Shown here piece by piece: positions 1 to 8,698 of a DNA stretch of 64,000 nucleotides. The position numbers were made by a program, and so were the translations under genes. The notes beneath the pieces were generated by a model that searched no databases, was not told where the DNA came from, and worked only from the letters and a program-made list of their open reading frames with translations. Every line of letters begins with the position of its first letter. Positions within the stretch are counted from its first letter, which is position 1. The stretch is from Hyphomicrobiaceae bacterium. Lineage in GTDB: Bacteria; Pseudomonadota; Alphaproteobacteria; Rhizobiales; Hyphomicrobiaceae. The stretch spans positions 62,001 to 126,000 of the forward strand of contig JAGRKV010000017.1 in the NCBI GenBank assembly GCA_020442165.1. The letters run 5' to 3'.

Positions 1-109
1 TGACGACAAAAGAAGGCGGGGGCGTGCTTCGCTGATCTTGGCACATGACTTGGCATGGAATTTGTTTAATTCCAGGCACGAAGTTCGAATTAGTTTGGGG
101 TATCGGACG

Positions 110-496
110 ATGAAGTCACCAGAGACGGCGACGCGCGCAATGCGCTTTGAGGCCGACGAGAAGACGCGCAAGGTCCAGGACCTTGAGCAGATGATCCACG
201 AGTTCGAGCAGGTTGCGGCCGACCTCCAGCGCCAGATTCAGGTCGAAGAAGAGCGCACGGGCATTCGCGATGCCGCCCATTTCGCCTACTCGACCTTTGC
301 CCGATCCGCCGCACAGCGCCGCGACAACCTGCTGGCCTCCGCCGCCCGGTTGAAGCCCAGCCTCGACGATGCCGTTCGAGAGCGGGACGAGTATCTGGAG
401 CAGATGAACCGCGTGGTCACAGTCGAGCAGCGCCCTAACGGGGGTGGCCGGGCCCGGGGTCGCACTGCCGGTACTCCTTCGCCGCAGCATCGCTGA
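110..496 (+). CDS. fliJ: FliJ-like flagellar export protein
   Basis: A 128-residue, highly charged, almost entirely helical protein that looks like a long coiled coil. Residues about 8-105 are rich in Glu, Arg and Ala, and the last 25 residues are a Gly/Arg/Pro tail. This matches the small FliJ-type proteins of Hyphomicrobiales, which chaperone flagellar export substrates and work with the export ATPase. The frame is open further upstream to 38, but I chose the ATG at 110 because the protein there begins MKSPETATR, the usual start of this family. In relatives this gene sits next to ctrA, which would lie just left of the window; sciP, a CtrA partner, is 1 kb downstream. A perfect terminator hairpin follows. 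The family call is by overall resemblance, not by a catalytic motif. Confidence 0.7.
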   Translation: MKSPETATRAMRFEADEKTRKVQDLEQMIHEFEQVAADLQRQIQVEEERTGIRDAAHFAYSTFARSAAQRRDNLLASAARLKPSLDDAVRERDEYLEQMNRVVTVEQRPNGGGRARGRTAGTPSPQHR

Positions 497-848
497 GCCG
501 GACGGTTTTCCTGAATTTATCGGTTTTCAGGCCCGCGTCCCCAAGGGACGCGGGCCTTTGGCTTTCCATATGTCTGTTCATGTTGCGGCGCGGGCACTTG
601 TCGTGCCCCCGAAGTCGTCTTAAGCAAATTGAACTTGGCTTGGCCGGTGACGGTCCGGCTGGCGTCGTCTGGCCCTGACAGGGGGCTATGCCGCGCCTGG
701 GGATGATTTCATTTGCGCTGGCCTCATCGGGGGAAGCGCCACTCTTGCTGCTGTTCCCGGACTCTTCCTGCCTTGGGGCGCGATATTGCAGCCTACTTTT
801 GCGCAGGAGCCCGGCGCCGTTCAGCAGCGGGACAGGGACGAGGGACAC
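497..848. other. Intergenic region, fliJ-like to lipoprotein
   Basis: Apart from the terminator at 530-559 this 350-base gap holds no coding frame that I can support. Frames on both strands lack a ribosome site and recognisable composition. It presumably carries the promoter of the lipoprotein gene, but I cannot see a clear -35/-10 pair. Confidence 0.5.
530..559 (+). terminator. Rho-independent terminator after fliJ-like gene
   Basis: A perfect 12-bp stem (530-541 with 545-556, loop CAA) is followed by TTT and a further short T-rich stretch. It lies 34 bases after the fliJ-like stop codon and very likely ends that transcript. Confidence 0.75.
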
Positions 849-1493
849 ATGGAAAAGCTGGACCGCCAGAACAGCCATGTCCTCCAGTTGAGGGCGGGCA
901 GCCGCACGTCCAGGTCAGGGCTTTGCCTTGCCGTTTCGGCAGTTTCGGCCTTACTCCTCCCGGGTTGCACATCCACCAGCGGGCTTTCGACGGCAGCCTT
1001 GCAGGGCCTGCCCGAGTTACCGAAAATCGAGCTGCCCAAAGCGCCGCCTCCCATCGTCGGTTCGCCGACGGAGGTCTATGAACGGATCGGCCGGGGAGCC
1101 ATGGCATGTTGGTTTGGCGCGGATGGGCCGCTCAAGGGCCGCTACATCTACGACGCCATGGCCGAACCTGCGCACAAAGGCGGGCGTGCGGAAATCAATA
1201 TTCGCGAGCGTGACGATGCCGCCCCCAGCCCGCGCGGCGTCAAGGCTTTCCGGGTCACGATCGCCCCCACGACCAACAGCGAGGAGACCTCTGTTCTGGC
1301 AGAAAACCTGAAACTGCCGGAAGAAACCGCCGGTCGGATGAAGGCGAGCGTCGCCGCCTGGTCCATCGGGCAGCAGGGTTGCGACCCGGAAACCTTCAAA
1401 GGTGCATGGGCCGCGGCGCCTGAAAACGCATCAGCGCCCGCAGGCGCTGACAAAAAGACGGCAAAAGTGACAGCTGCCAAAGCAAAGCGATAG
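849..1493 (+). CDS. Predicted lipoprotein of unknown function
   Basis: A 214-residue protein. The N-terminal hydrophobic stretch ends in a lipobox, LLPGC, with the lipidated cysteine at residue 40, so it should be an outer- or inner-membrane-anchored lipoprotein facing the periplasm. The n-region before it is unusually long (about 24 residues, basic). I chose the ATG at 849 because GAGGG lies five bases upstream; an in-frame ATG at 786 has no such site. The mature part contains CWFGADGPLKGRY, and two cysteines (in ACWF and QGCDP) could form a disulfide. The C-terminus is Ala/Lys-rich. I do not recognise a named family. It ends 65 bases from convergent sciP. Confidence 0.75.
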   Translation: MEKLDRQNSHVLQLRAGSRTSRSGLCLAVSAVSALLLPGCTSTSGLSTAALQGLPELPKIELPKAPPPIVGSPTEVYERIGRGAMACWFGADGPLKGRYIYDAMAEPAHKGGRAEINIRERDDAAPSPRGVKAFRVTIAPTTNSEETSVLAENLKLPEETAGRMKASVAAWSIGQQGCDPETFKGAWAAAPENASAPAGADKKTAKVTAAKAKR

Positions 1494-1506
1494 AAACAAG
1501 AACGAC

Positions 1507-1525
1507 GCGCCAGTCATTCTGGCGC
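1507..1525. terminator. Weak hairpin between convergent lipoprotein and sciP genes
   Basis: A perfect 7-bp inverted repeat (1507-1513 with 1519-1525, loop TCATT) lies in the 65-base gap between two convergent genes. There is no T tract on either strand, so termination by this hairpin alone is uncertain. Confidence 0.35.
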
Positions 1526-1558
1526 ACCGCTGCTGACCACCAAAGTATAAGGCGCGGT

Positions 1559-1837
1559 CTAGCTTCTGTATTTCTGTATGCGCGTCGCTCGAAGACCGGG
1601 CAGCCCATGCTTGTCGATTGATCGCTGCCAGGACAGGAACTCATCGACAGTGAGCTTGTAGCGCTCACAGGCTTCCTCGATCGACAGGAGGCCGCCGCGA
1701 ACCGCAGCCACCACTTCCGCCTTACGCCGAATGACCCAGCGCTTGGTATCGCGCGGGGGCAGATCAGCGACAGTCAGAGGGCTCCCGTCGGGCCCGATAA
1801 CGTAGCGCACGCGCGCTCTCATTAGATGATCGGTCAT
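1559..1837 (-). CDS. sciP: SciP, CtrA-inhibiting DUF1153 protein
   Basis: A 92-residue protein that matches DUF1153/SciP across its whole length: RYVIGPDGSPLTVADLPP near the start, then RRKAEVVAAVRGGLLS and EEACERYKLTVDEFLSWQ, a helix-turn-helix. In Caulobacter, SciP binds CtrA and represses CtrA-activated promoters late in the cell cycle. The start at 1837 is the only sensible one, since the conserved sequence begins at once. A partial CtrA-like site lies about 50-65 bases upstream. The neighbouring FliJ-like gene fits a CtrA-regulated neighbourhood. The family call is firm; the cell-cycle role is by homology. Confidence 0.93.
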   Translation of the reverse strand: MTDHLMRARVRYVIGPDGSPLTVADLPPRDTKRWVIRRKAEVVAAVRGGLLSIEEACERYKLTVDEFLSWQRSIDKHGLPGLRATRIQKYRS

Positions 1838-1887
1838 GGTACTCTACACATGCTCATGGACCAGACGATATTGATAACGCACCGCCA

Positions 1888-1902
1888 TTAAGTTATGCCT
1901 AA
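1888..1902 (-). promoter_or_regulatory. Possible CtrA-type box upstream of sciP
   Basis: The sequence TTAA-N7-CTAA (plus strand 1888-1902) matches the CtrA consensus TTAA-N7-TTAA at 7 of 8 fixed positions, 51 bases upstream of the sciP start codon. In Caulobacter, sciP is itself transcribed from a CtrA-activated promoter, so the position makes sense. In an AT-rich stretch such a match can occur by chance. Confidence 0.3.
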
Positions 1903-2171
1903 TCGGCAAAATAAACATACAATAAATCACTGTATCTCTTCATCAAAATCACCTCGCCATGGTTTACGCGATTGTTTAACGGCAGGTCATTCGTAGACAA
2001 ATGGGGCGGAATTGATCCAATTGATTACGCAGCGCTCCATTTTCGATCGCATTTCTCCTTCCAAAAGCCAGAGAAAAGCATTTTGGGGCTGGGCTGGCGC
2101 GGTTCCCTCGGGAGACTCTTCTTGGGCTTTCCAGCGGGTGCCGCCTGTCAGGTGAGGGCAATCAACCGGCC

Positions 2172-2200
2172 CGGCAGCGCATCAGGCGCTGCCGTATTTG
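2172..2200 (+). terminator. Orphan terminator-like hairpin
   Basis: A perfect 9-bp GC-rich stem (2172-2180 with 2186-2194, loop ATCAG) is followed by TATTTG. No plus-strand gene precedes it, so if it works as a terminator it would end an untranslated transcript from the sciP-mnmA gap. Confidence 0.45.
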
Positions 2201-2561
2201 CTTAAGCCGGGGCTGCCGCATCGGAGATTTCTTGATCTCCGCCACTCATTGAGGCTTGCCGCCAAGGCAGGCGAACCATTGCCCGCGGCCACCCGACACC
2301 ACCAATGACCCCCTGCCCGCCGCCAAATTCGGGGCTGCATGCGGCACTGGCGCTCTTGCGGCGGTGCGGTATAGGCCGTAAAAGTTGTTGGCTGAAATGC
2401 TGGGATGGGCATGCCCCGTTTTCGTCACGAGGTGGTGACAAGCATGCGCTCCGATGCTGACGTGCGCGCGGAGTGATGTTTGGGCGGATGCGCAGCTGGT
2501 TACTGAACGTAGGTCAGAATGGGCAGGTGAAGGCTCACTTGCGCTTGAGTTGTTCCTTGCG

Positions 2562-2580
2562 GCCGGCCACCGGGGCCGGC
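2562..2580. other. Perfect GC-rich inverted repeat upstream of mnmA
   Basis: A 7-bp stem, GCCGGCC (2562-2568) with GGCCGGC (2574-2580), loop ACCGG. It lies about 100 bases before the mnmA start and could be a leader structure. There is no T tract after it. Confidence 0.35.
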
Positions 2581-2679
2581 GTTTCGGGGACTGCCCAACG
2601 CCAGTGTTCACACGACTGAGCGATCAGCTCACATGAGCGCAGAGCGGATGTCGTTAGTTCGAAAGCGATTGCGGTTGCC

Positions 2680-3912
2680 ATGACAGGTGCTAGCGACATC
2701 GATGCCGATACGGCTGCCGCAGCCAGTGCTGCGCCGCGCCGCCGCGTCGTCGTGGCGATGTCGGGCGGCGTTGACTCGTCCGTGGTGGCGGCGCTGATGA
2801 AGGCAGCCGGCCATGAGGTTATCGGCATTACGCTGCAGCTTTATGACCATGGCGAATCCACGAGCCGTGCGGGCAGCTGCTGTGCGGGCCAGGATATTCA
2901 CGACGCGCGCCGGGTGGCTGAAACCCTTGGCATTCCCCATTACGTGCTCGACTACGAACGCCGCTTTGCAGAGCGCGTGATCGAGCAGTTCGCGGACAGC
3001 TATGTCGCGGGCGAGACGCCGATCCCCTGCGTGACATGCAATAGCGACATCAAGTTCGGCGATCTGCTGGAGACAGTCTTCGAGCTTGAGGCCGACGTCC
3101 TCGCTACGGGTCACTATATCCGGCGGACGGAGGGCGTGGCTGGACCTCAGCTGCGCCGGGCCGTCGATTGCGACCGCGACCAGAGCTATTTCCTGTTCTC
3201 CACGACGCGCGAACAGCTCAAGCACCTGTGGTTCCCCCTGGGCGACCTGCCCAAGGCCGAGGTCCGCCGGATTGCCAGTGAGCTGGCACTTCCCGTCGCA
3301 GCCAAACCGGACAGCCAGGACATCTGCTTCGTTCCCACGGGGCGCTACACCGACATCATCGAGCGGCTGAAGCCCGGCGCATTGCAGCCAGGTGACATCG
3401 TCCACGTCGATGGCAGGCGCCTTGGGCGCCACGGCGGCATCATCAATTATACGATTGGCCAGCGGCGGGGGCTTGGCATCCCGGCACCCGAACCCTACTA
3501 CGTCATCAACCTGGACGCAGAGCGCAACGAAGTCATTGTCGGGCCGCGCGACTGCCTGAAGACGGAGACGGTGATCTTGCGCGGTGTGAACTGGCTTGGA
3601 GATAGCCAGCTTCAAGAGGCTGCGTGCGAGGGACTGGATATTCACGCGCGTGTCCGCTCGACCCAGCCGCCATCGCCCGCCACTCTGTTTGCCGACGCCG
3701 ATGGAAGAGTGCGCGTTCTGCTCGGCGACGGCATTGAAGGTGTTGCCGCCGGACAGGCGTGCGTGTTCTACAGCGACGGCGGCAAGGACGCTCGCGTGCT
3801 CGGGGGGGGCTTCATTGCCTCCACCATCGGCAAGCGTGCGCACTCCGACCTGTCTGACATGAAAAGTGGTCGAGGCGAGAACGCTGTCGACCGTGCCTCC
3901 GCCGGGGCATGA
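2680..3912 (+). CDS. mnmA: tRNA-specific 2-thiouridylase MnmA
   Basis: A 410-residue enzyme that puts sulfur on uridine 34 of tRNA-Lys, tRNA-Glu and tRNA-Gln. The ATP pyrophosphatase P-loop SGGVDSS is at residues 28-34. The catalytic cysteine is in the [11 protein letters not shown] segment (Cys 120) and its partner is in SQDICFVP (Cys 216). TGHYIR, DQSYFL and the C-terminal beta-barrel region are also present. It has 26 extra N-terminal residues compared with the shortest homologues; there is no strong ribosome site, so the exact start is uncertain. The pmtA-like gene follows 26 bases later on the same strand. Confidence 0.95.
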   Translation: MTGASDIDADTAAAASAAPRRRVVVAMSGGVDSSVVAALMKAAGHEVIGITLQLYDHGESTSRAGSCCAGQDIHDARRVAETLGIPHYVLDYERRFAERVIEQFADSYVAGETPIPCVTCNSDIKFGDLLETVFELEADVLATGHYIRRTEGVAGPQLRRAVDCDRDQSYFLFSTTREQLKHLWFPLGDLPKAEVRRIASELALPVAAKPDSQDICFVPTGRYTDIIERLKPGALQPGDIVHVDGRRLGRHGGIINYTIGQRRGLGIPAPEPYYVINLDAERNEVIVGPRDCLKTETVILRGVNWLGDSQLQEAACEGLDIHARVRSTQPPSPATLFADADGRVRVLLGDGIEGVAAGQACVFYSDGGKDARVLGGGFIASTIGKRAHSDLSDMKSGRGENAVDRASAGA

Positions 3913-3938
3913 AGTGAGCTAATAACGAGGAGCTTTGG

Positions 3939-4679
3939 GTGAGCATGAGGACTTTGGATCGTACTGAGGCGAACCGCCGTCCGCCTGTTCTGCACCGTGA
4001 GGGCGGAAAGATTGTCGGCATCGGGCATATCCATGAAAGCGATGTGAAGGTTGCCTATCGCCGTTGGGCTCCTGTCTACGATCACACCTTCGGCATGGTC
4101 GCGGCACAGGGCCGGCGCCACGTCGTCGAGGTCATCAACCAGATGCCAAGGGCGCGGCTGCTCGAAGTCGGCGTCGGCACCGGGCTGTCGCTTCCTGATT
4201 ATTCGCCAAAGCACGAAATCGTCGGTGTCGATCTCTCGCCTGAGATGCTGGAGAAGGCACGCGAGCGCGTCGTCGAGGAAGGCCTGGACAATGTGACCGG
4301 CCTGCACGAGATGGATGCGGGCGAGCTTGATTTTCCCGACAACTCCTTCGACATCGTCGTCGCCATGTTCGTGATGACCGTGGTGCCGGATCCGGAGAAG
4401 GTGATGCGCGAACTTTCGCGTGTGGCCAAGCCGGGCGGACAGGTGATCCTCGTCAATCACTTCAGCCAGGAAGAGGGCCTGCGCGGGTGGGTCGAGCGCC
4501 GCATGGCTCCGTTTGCCGACAAGATCGGCTGGCGCTCCGTCTTCGACGTCGACCGCGTGATGGTGTGCGATAACCTCAGCCTTACCGAGCGCCTGGCGCT
4601 GCGGCCGATGGGCCTGTTCACGATGCTGCGCTTCAACAAGGCGCTGCAGAGCGTGGAACAACCCGTTGCCGCCGAGTAG
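3939..4679 (+). CDS. pmtA: PmtA-like phosphatidylethanolamine N-methyltransferase
   Basis: A 246-residue class I SAM-dependent methyltransferase. The glycine-rich SAM loop LEVGVGTG is at residues 75-82, followed by VGVDLSPEML (motif post-I) and DIVVAMFVMTVVPDP. The segment AYRRWAPVYDHTFG near residue 40 is typical of the Rhodobacter-type PmtA group, which methylates phosphatidylethanolamine towards phosphatidylcholine at the inner membrane. I chose GTG at 3939 because GAGG lies about 8 bases upstream. UbiE-like quinone methyltransferases are the nearest alternative, but the RRWAPVYD pattern favours PmtA. It is probably cotranscribed with mnmA and ends at an 11-bp hairpin. Confidence 0.8.
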   Translation: MSMRTLDRTEANRRPPVLHREGGKIVGIGHIHESDVKVAYRRWAPVYDHTFGMVAAQGRRHVVEVINQMPRARLLEVGVGTGLSLPDYSPKHEIVGVDLSPEMLEKARERVVEEGLDNVTGLHEMDAGELDFPDNSFDIVVAMFVMTVVPDPEKVMRELSRVAKPGGQVILVNHFSQEEGLRGWVERRMAPFADKIGWRSVFDVDRVMVCDNLSLTERLALRPMGLFTMLRFNKALQSVEQPVAAE

Positions 4680-4707
4680 CAACGGCATTCCTGCTGTTTT
4701 TCCTGCA

Positions 4708-4741
4708 AACGGGCGGCAACTCAGACGAGGTGCCGCCCGTT
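4708..4741 (+). terminator. Hairpin after pmtA
   Basis: An 11-bp perfect stem (4708-4718 with 4731-4741), 12-base loop, 29 bases after the pmtA stop. The T run lies before the stem rather than after it, so its strength as an intrinsic terminator is uncertain. Confidence 0.5.
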
Positions 4742-4833
4742 GGCGTTGGGGCGGGTTATCGTCAATCGAGCGCCTCGTTGCCGGAGCCAATGGCAGCTAT
4801 TGCCGTGCCCTTATCTTTGCTGAGCGCTGAGCC

Positions 4834-4863
4834 TTGACAGCGCGCGCCCGCGATCCTTATAGA
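4834..4863 (+). promoter_or_regulatory. Sigma-70 promoter of tRNA-Met
   Basis: A consensus -35 box TTGACA (4834-4839) and a TATAGA -10 box (4858-4863) are separated by 18 bases, just upstream of the tRNA. This is the clearest housekeeping promoter in the window. Confidence 0.7.
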
Positions 4864-4874
4864 CACCTTGCCGT

Positions 4875-4951
4875 GGCGGGATAGCTCAGTTGGTTAGAGC
4901 GGCGGAATCATAATCCGTAGGTCCCCGGTTCAAGTCCGGGTCCCGCTACCA
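4875..4951 (+). tRNA. tRNA-Met (CAT), elongator type
   Basis: A 77-base cloverleaf: 7-bp acceptor stem (with a G-T pair at the end), D arm AGCTCAGTTGGTTAGAGC, anticodon loop ATCATAA with CAT, and T arm with GGTTCAAGTCC. The CCA end is encoded at 4949-4951. The G-T closing pair of the acceptor and the absence of three G-C pairs in the anticodon stem point to the elongator rather than the initiator. Confidence 0.95.
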
Positions 4952-5097
4952 CCCTTCTCCGACAAGATTTTTCGCGATGATGGTCGCCTCGCGGTTGGTG
5001 CGAGGTTCAGCGAAACCGTATCCGCCCGGCAGACATCCTCACATGGATCGCGAGTAAGCGACAGCGCCAGAGGCCGCTCAACACCTGCCGATACGCT

Positions 5098-5199
5098 AAG
5101 CGCGTTCATTTTCGATGGAATCGGGAACGTGCTCTATCATTTTGCTGCGGGCATGTTTTTTACGCTGAACCGCTACACACTTCAGCCAAACATGCCCTA
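5098..5199 (+). repeat. Dispersed double-hairpin repeat, copy A
   Basis: About 102 bases made of two hairpins. Hairpin 1 pairs AGCGCGTTC (5099-5107) with GAACGTGCT (5125-5133). Hairpin 2 pairs GGGCATGTTT (5149-5158) with AAACATGCCC (5188-5197), with the shared loop sequence ACGCTGAACCGCTACACAC. It lies between tRNA-Met and convergent hisG, ending six bases from the hisG stop codon. Two further copies are at 32621 and 40554, in the same orientation. Confidence 0.9.
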
Positions 5200-5204
5200 A
5201 GCGC

Positions 5205-5909
5205 TCAAACGCCCAGGCGCTGCAGGATAATGTTTTCGGCTTCACGCACGCGCGGCGTCCATTTGGCCATGCGCGATGCAATCAGATTGGCCTCGGACTT
5301 CAGGATCAATCCGTCGTCGAGTATCTTCAGACCGTTGGCCTTCAGCGTGGCGCCCGTCGACGTGATGTCGACGATGAAATCGGCGGTTCCCGCCGCAGGA
5401 GTACCTTCGGTCGCGCCCAGGCTTTCAATGATGCGGAAGTCCGTCAGGCCGCGCGACGACAAGAACCGCCGCGTCAGGTTGATGTACTTGGTGGCAACGC
5501 GGAACCAACGGCCGTGGCGCACGCGGAATGCGCCGGAGATCTCGTCGAGATCGGCCATCATGCGGACGTCGATCCAGCAGTCGGGCACGGCGACAACAAC
5601 GTCGGCGTGACCGAAGCCGAGCGGTTTCAGCATCGAGACGCGGGTTTCCCAGTCGGTCATCTGCTCGCGCACGAGATCCTCACCGGTGATGCCGATGTGG
5701 GCGCGGCCGGTCTTCAGGTAGCGCGCGATCTCGGAGGCCGAGATAAAGGCGACGTCGACGTTGGGTACACCCTCGACCTCGCCACGATAGCCTCGGGCAT
5801 TTCCAACCTTGCGTACGTTGAGGCCAGCTGCAGCGAAAGTCTCGATGGTTTGTTCCATGAGGCGCCCCTTTGAGGGCACGGCCAGGATCAGGGATTCCGC
5901 GCTCGACAT
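5205..5909 (-). CDS. hisG: ATP phosphoribosyltransferase HisG, short form
   Basis: A 234-residue catalytic subunit of the first step of histidine synthesis (ATP + PRPP to phosphoribosyl-ATP). It begins LILAVPSKGRL and carries VGNARGYRGEVEG, HIGITGEDLVREQ and the PRPP loop in the segment VDITSTGATLKANGL. It lacks the C-terminal regulatory domain of the long HisG, so it belongs to the short type that needs HisZ, which is encoded directly upstream. Two consecutive ATG codons (5912 and 5909) overlap the hisZ stop codon; I chose the second because GGAG then lies 7-8 bases before it. The operon order is hisS-hisZ-hisG. Confidence 0.95.
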   Translation of the reverse strand: MSSAESLILAVPSKGRLMEQTIETFAAAGLNVRKVGNARGYRGEVEGVPNVDVAFISASEIARYLKTGRAHIGITGEDLVREQMTDWETRVSMLKPLGFGHADVVVAVPDCWIDVRMMADLDEISGAFRVRHGRWFRVATKYINLTRRFLSSRGLTDFRIIESLGATEGTPAAGTADFIVDITSTGATLKANGLKILDDGLILKSEANLIASRMAKWTPRVREAENIILQRLGV

Positions 5910-7084
5910 CATGCATCTCCCGTGAGTGCTGCGAGCAGCCGTTCGGTGTGGATCGCGCCGCCGACCGCCGGAACGTCCTCGGGTGATCCGCACTGGCGCA
6001 TCAGCGTGTCGTAGCGGCCGCCGCCAGCCACCGGACTTTGCCTGCCGAGCGATGGCACGACGACCTCGAAGACGAAACCGGTATAATACTCCAGCGTGCG
6101 GCCGAACTCCGCCTCGAAGTCCGCATGGGCAACATCGACGCCGGCGTCGGCGAGCAATTGCAGCCGTTTCTGGTAGGCATCGAATGCTTCGGAGATGTCG
6201 ATGTTGCCGCCGCGCAGAAGGTCGCGAAGGCGGGCACCGGCGGCGCGGGCTGGCGCAACAACGCGGATGTAGCTTTCGAGCAGGCTTGCCGTATCCGCAG
6301 ACAACGGTTGCGTCTTGGAATCAGCGACGATCGACAACAGGCTTTCAGTGATTTCGGAAAGCGAGCGCGTGCCGAACAACTCGACGCCGCGCGTGTCGAG
6401 GTAGGCGGCAACTTGCTTCTCAGCGTCGTCAGGCCGTTCTGGATCGAGTTTGGCCAGCAATTCCGTGGGCACGTCGCGGGGCACATCGAAGGCCAGCGTT
6501 GTCAGTCTTTTCAGCTCGGTACGGAACGCATCGGGCCGCCAGAACTGATGCATCAGCCGGCGGCGCCAGCGCAATGGCATGTCGGCTGCCTCAAGGAGAG
6601 CGCGGAACAGGCCCAAGTCGCCGATGTGGAGCTTGAAATCCTTTAGCCCCGCAGCCTTCAATCCGTCCAGAATCGTGACGACGGTCTGTGCTTCCGCCTT
6701 GGCCCTTTCGGTGCCACCAAAAGACTCGATGCCAGCCTGCCGGAACTCGCGCGGATGAGCGACCGGCGCGCCTGCAGGCTGGAAGCGGAAGGCCGAACCG
6801 TTGTAGCAATACTTGGCACGCGTCTTGGCCTCCAGATGCCGCTCCATGTGCAGACGGCATGTCGGGACGGTCAGATCGGGGCGCAGGCACAGTTCCTCGC
6901 CATCGGGATCGATGAAGACATAGGTGCGGGCGCGAAGTGTCTCGCCGATAACATCGAGGAACACACTTGCGGGCTGAATGATGGCGGGGGCGACGGCTTC
7001 ATGGCCGGCCTTGATGAAGACCGACATGATCTTGGCCGCCTGTGCTTCCAGCGCCTCGAACTTTTTAGCTGTTTCTGCGACCAT
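5909..7084 (-). CDS. hisZ: HisZ, ATP phosphoribosyltransferase regulatory subunit
   Basis: A 391-residue paralogue of the histidyl-tRNA synthetase catalytic domain without tRNA-charging function. It forms a complex with short HisG and carries the histidine feedback site. The class II synthetase-like motif 2 region (YCYNGSAFRFQP) and the HisA-like segment RTLEYYTGFVFE with GGGRYD are visible, but the anticodon-binding domain is missing. It lies 48 bases after hisS and overlaps hisG by a few bases. Having hisS and its paralogue side by side is common in Hyphomicrobiales and suggests an ancient tandem duplication. Confidence 0.93.
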   Translation of the reverse strand: MVAETAKKFEALEAQAAKIMSVFIKAGHEAVAPAIIQPASVFLDVIGETLRARTYVFIDPDGEELCLRPDLTVPTCRLHMERHLEAKTRAKYCYNGSAFRFQPAGAPVAHPREFRQAGIESFGGTERAKAEAQTVVTILDGLKAAGLKDFKLHIGDLGLFRALLEAADMPLRWRRRLMHQFWRPDAFRTELKRLTTLAFDVPRDVPTELLAKLDPERPDDAEKQVAAYLDTRGVELFGTRSLSEITESLLSIVADSKTQPLSADTASLLESYIRVVAPARAAGARLRDLLRGGNIDISEAFDAYQKRLQLLADAGVDVAHADFEAEFGRTLEYYTGFVFEVVVPSLGRQSPVAGGGRYDTLMRQCGSPEDVPAVGGAIHTERLLAALTGDA

Positions 7085-7132
7085 GCTGTCTCATGTCCGA
7101 TCCGGCTCAAGCGCGTCCTGGCGCCTTCGCGA

Positions 7133-8698
7133 TCAACTGGTGACGCCGTGACGCGCCAGGATCTCACGCACTCCTGCGACAAGGTCGGTCTCCTTGATCG
7201 AGACCTGCGCGGGGCGGCTCTCTTTCCATTCCTTGTTGTCAGCGATCGCGGCAGCCGCCTTGGCGCCTTCGATCAGATCCTTGAGCTGGACCTCGCCCTT
7301 GTCGCGCTCGTCCGAACCCTGGATGATGACGCAAGGCGCGCCGCGCTTGTCGGCGTATTTCATCTGCGCCTTCATGCCGGATGTGCCCAGATACATCTCC
7401 GCGCGGATGCCGGCGCGACGCAATTCCTGCGCCATGCGCTGGTAGCGGGGTAACTCGCCCTTGTCCATGACGAGGACGACTACGGGGCCGAGCGGGGCTG
7501 AGGCATCGGCGGCGTTGAGGACATTGAGAGCGGCCTGCAGGCGCGAGACGCCGATCGAGAAGCCGGTCGCGGGGACCTTCTGGCCGAGGAAGCGTTCAAC
7601 GAGGCCATCGTAGCGCCCGCCGCCGCCGACCGAGCCGAAGCGGACCGGATTGCCCTTCTCGTCCTTCACTTCGAACGTCAGCTCGGCCTCGAAGACCGGG
7701 CCGGTGTAGTATTCGAGGCCACGGACGACGGAATAGTCGATAATGATCTGGTTCATGCCGTAGCCTGCACCCCTGAGCAGTCCCCGGATGGTCTCTAGTT
7801 CTTGATGGCCATCGATGCATAGTTGGCTTTGATAGAAACTACCGCCCTCCCTGAGGACAAAATACCCTTGATCGACATCATTGTTGAAGATGTCTCCAGA
7901 ACGTGCGGCGCTGCGCATCAGCGCTGCAGACTCAGATGCGCGTTCAATGAATTCCATCAATGTTGCGACTTGGTTTGGTGATAATCCGGCGCCCTTCGTA
8001 AAATCACCGCTCTCATCTTTTCGGCCATCTCCAAGTAAAAGGCGCACATCTTCCGGCCCGAACTTATCGAGCTTATCGATTGCACGAAGCACTGTGAGCC
8101 GTCGACCTGCGTTCTCTTGACCAACTAGACCTATCGCTTCAATCACGCCGTCAAGAACCTTGCGGTTGTTGACCTTGATGACGTAGTCGCCGCGCTTGAT
8201 GCCCAGCGCTTCCAGCGTATCGGCTGCCAGCATGCAGATCTCGGCGTCGGCTGCCAGATTGTCGGTGCCGACGGTATCGGCATCGAACTGCGTGAACTGG
8301 CGGAAGCGGCCTGGACCCGGCTTCTCGTTGCGATAGACGGTGCCCGTGGCATAGCGGCGGAACGGCTTGGGCAATGTCTGGAAGTTCTCAGCGACGTAAC
8401 GCGCCAGAGGTGCGGTCAAATCGTAGCGCAGGGAGAGCCACTGGCCATCGTCGTCGGTGAACGAGAAGACGCCTTCGTTGGGGCGGTCCTGATCGGGGAG
8501 GAACTTGCCCAGCGCATCGGTGTATTCGATGGCGGGAGTCTCCAACTGCTCGAAGCCATAGCTTTCATAGACACCACGGATCGTGTCGAGCATCGCGCGC
8601 GTCTGGGCCAGCTCGGCTGCGCCGATGTCGCGAAAACCTTTTGGCAGCCTGGCTTCGGGACGCGATCCGGCGCCGGCAACTTTTTTCTCTTTGGCCAT
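7133..8698 (-). CDS. hisS: Histidyl-tRNA synthetase
   Basis: A 521-residue class II synthetase. Motifs: [12 protein letters not shown], motif 2 ([22 protein letters not shown]), HisA box ([16 protein letters not shown]), motif 3 region [10 protein letters not shown], and a C-terminal anticodon-binding domain ([14 protein letters not shown] onward). I chose the ATG at 8698 (MAKEKK); the frame is open upstream but that part is not conserved. The gene is longer than the usual 420-450 residues because of the segment between motif 2 and the HisA box (about residues 183-303), as in related Hyphomicrobiales. That same stretch of DNA (7801-8160) has only about 51% GC, whereas the flanks are around 65%. 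Confidence 0.95.
   Translation of the reverse strand: MAKEKKVAGAGSRPEARLPKGFRDIGAAELAQTRAMLDTIRGVYESYGFEQLETPAIEYTDALGKFLPDQDRPNEGVFSFTDDDGQWLSLRYDLTAPLARYVAENFQTLPKPFRRYATGTVYRNEKPGPGRFRQFTQFDADTVGTDNLAADAEICMLAADTLEALGIKRGDYVIKVNNRKVLDGVIEAIGLVGQENAGRRLTVLRAIDKLDKFGPEDVRLLLGDGRKDESGDFTKGAGLSPNQVATLMEFIERASESAALMRSAARSGDIFNNDVDQGYFVLREGGSFYQSQLCIDGHQELETIRGLLRGAGYGMNQIIIDYSVVRGLEYYTGPVFEAELTFEVKDEKGNPVRFGSVGGGGRYDGLVERFLGQKVPATGFSIGVSRLQAALNVLNAADASAPLGPVVVLVMDKGELPRYQRMAQELRRAGIRAEMYLGTSGMKAQMKYADKRGAPCVIIQGSDERDKGEVQLKDLIEGAKAAAAIADNKEWKESRPAQVSIKETDLVAGVREILARHGVTS

Larger units (their letters stand above)
1838..2679. other. Long intergenic region upstream of sciP and mnmA
   Basis: About 840 bases between divergent sciP and mnmA with no convincing gene. 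The sciP-proximal 130 bases are AT-rich and promoter-like. Further on are two perfect hairpins (2172-2194 and 2562-2580). The open frames here (for example 1972-2205 on plus) have no ribosome site and no protein-like pattern. The first hairpin could end a small RNA that starts near 1960-2000, but I cannot name one. Confidence 0.45.

Noticed and set aside
1960..1980. A CtrA box around TTTACGCGATTGTTTAAC
   Set aside because: The half-sites are separated by eight bases instead of seven, and the first is imperfect.
1972..2205. A 77-codon plus-strand frame between sciP and mnmA
   Set aside because: No ribosome site, no protein-like pattern, and it runs through a hairpin.
2629..3843. A long minus-strand frame (404 codons) opposite mnmA
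   Set aside because: It is a shadow of the high-GC mnmA codon pattern; its protein shows no family features, and mnmA motifs are complete on the plus strand.
5098..5199. The dispersed repeat as a CRISPR or attachment site
   Set aside because: Copies are single and tens of kilobases apart, with no spacers or integrase nearby, so neither interpretation fits.
7801..8160. The low-GC patch in hisS as a frameshift or assembly error
   Set aside because: The reading frame is uninterrupted and the encoded segment still resembles HisS of the order.
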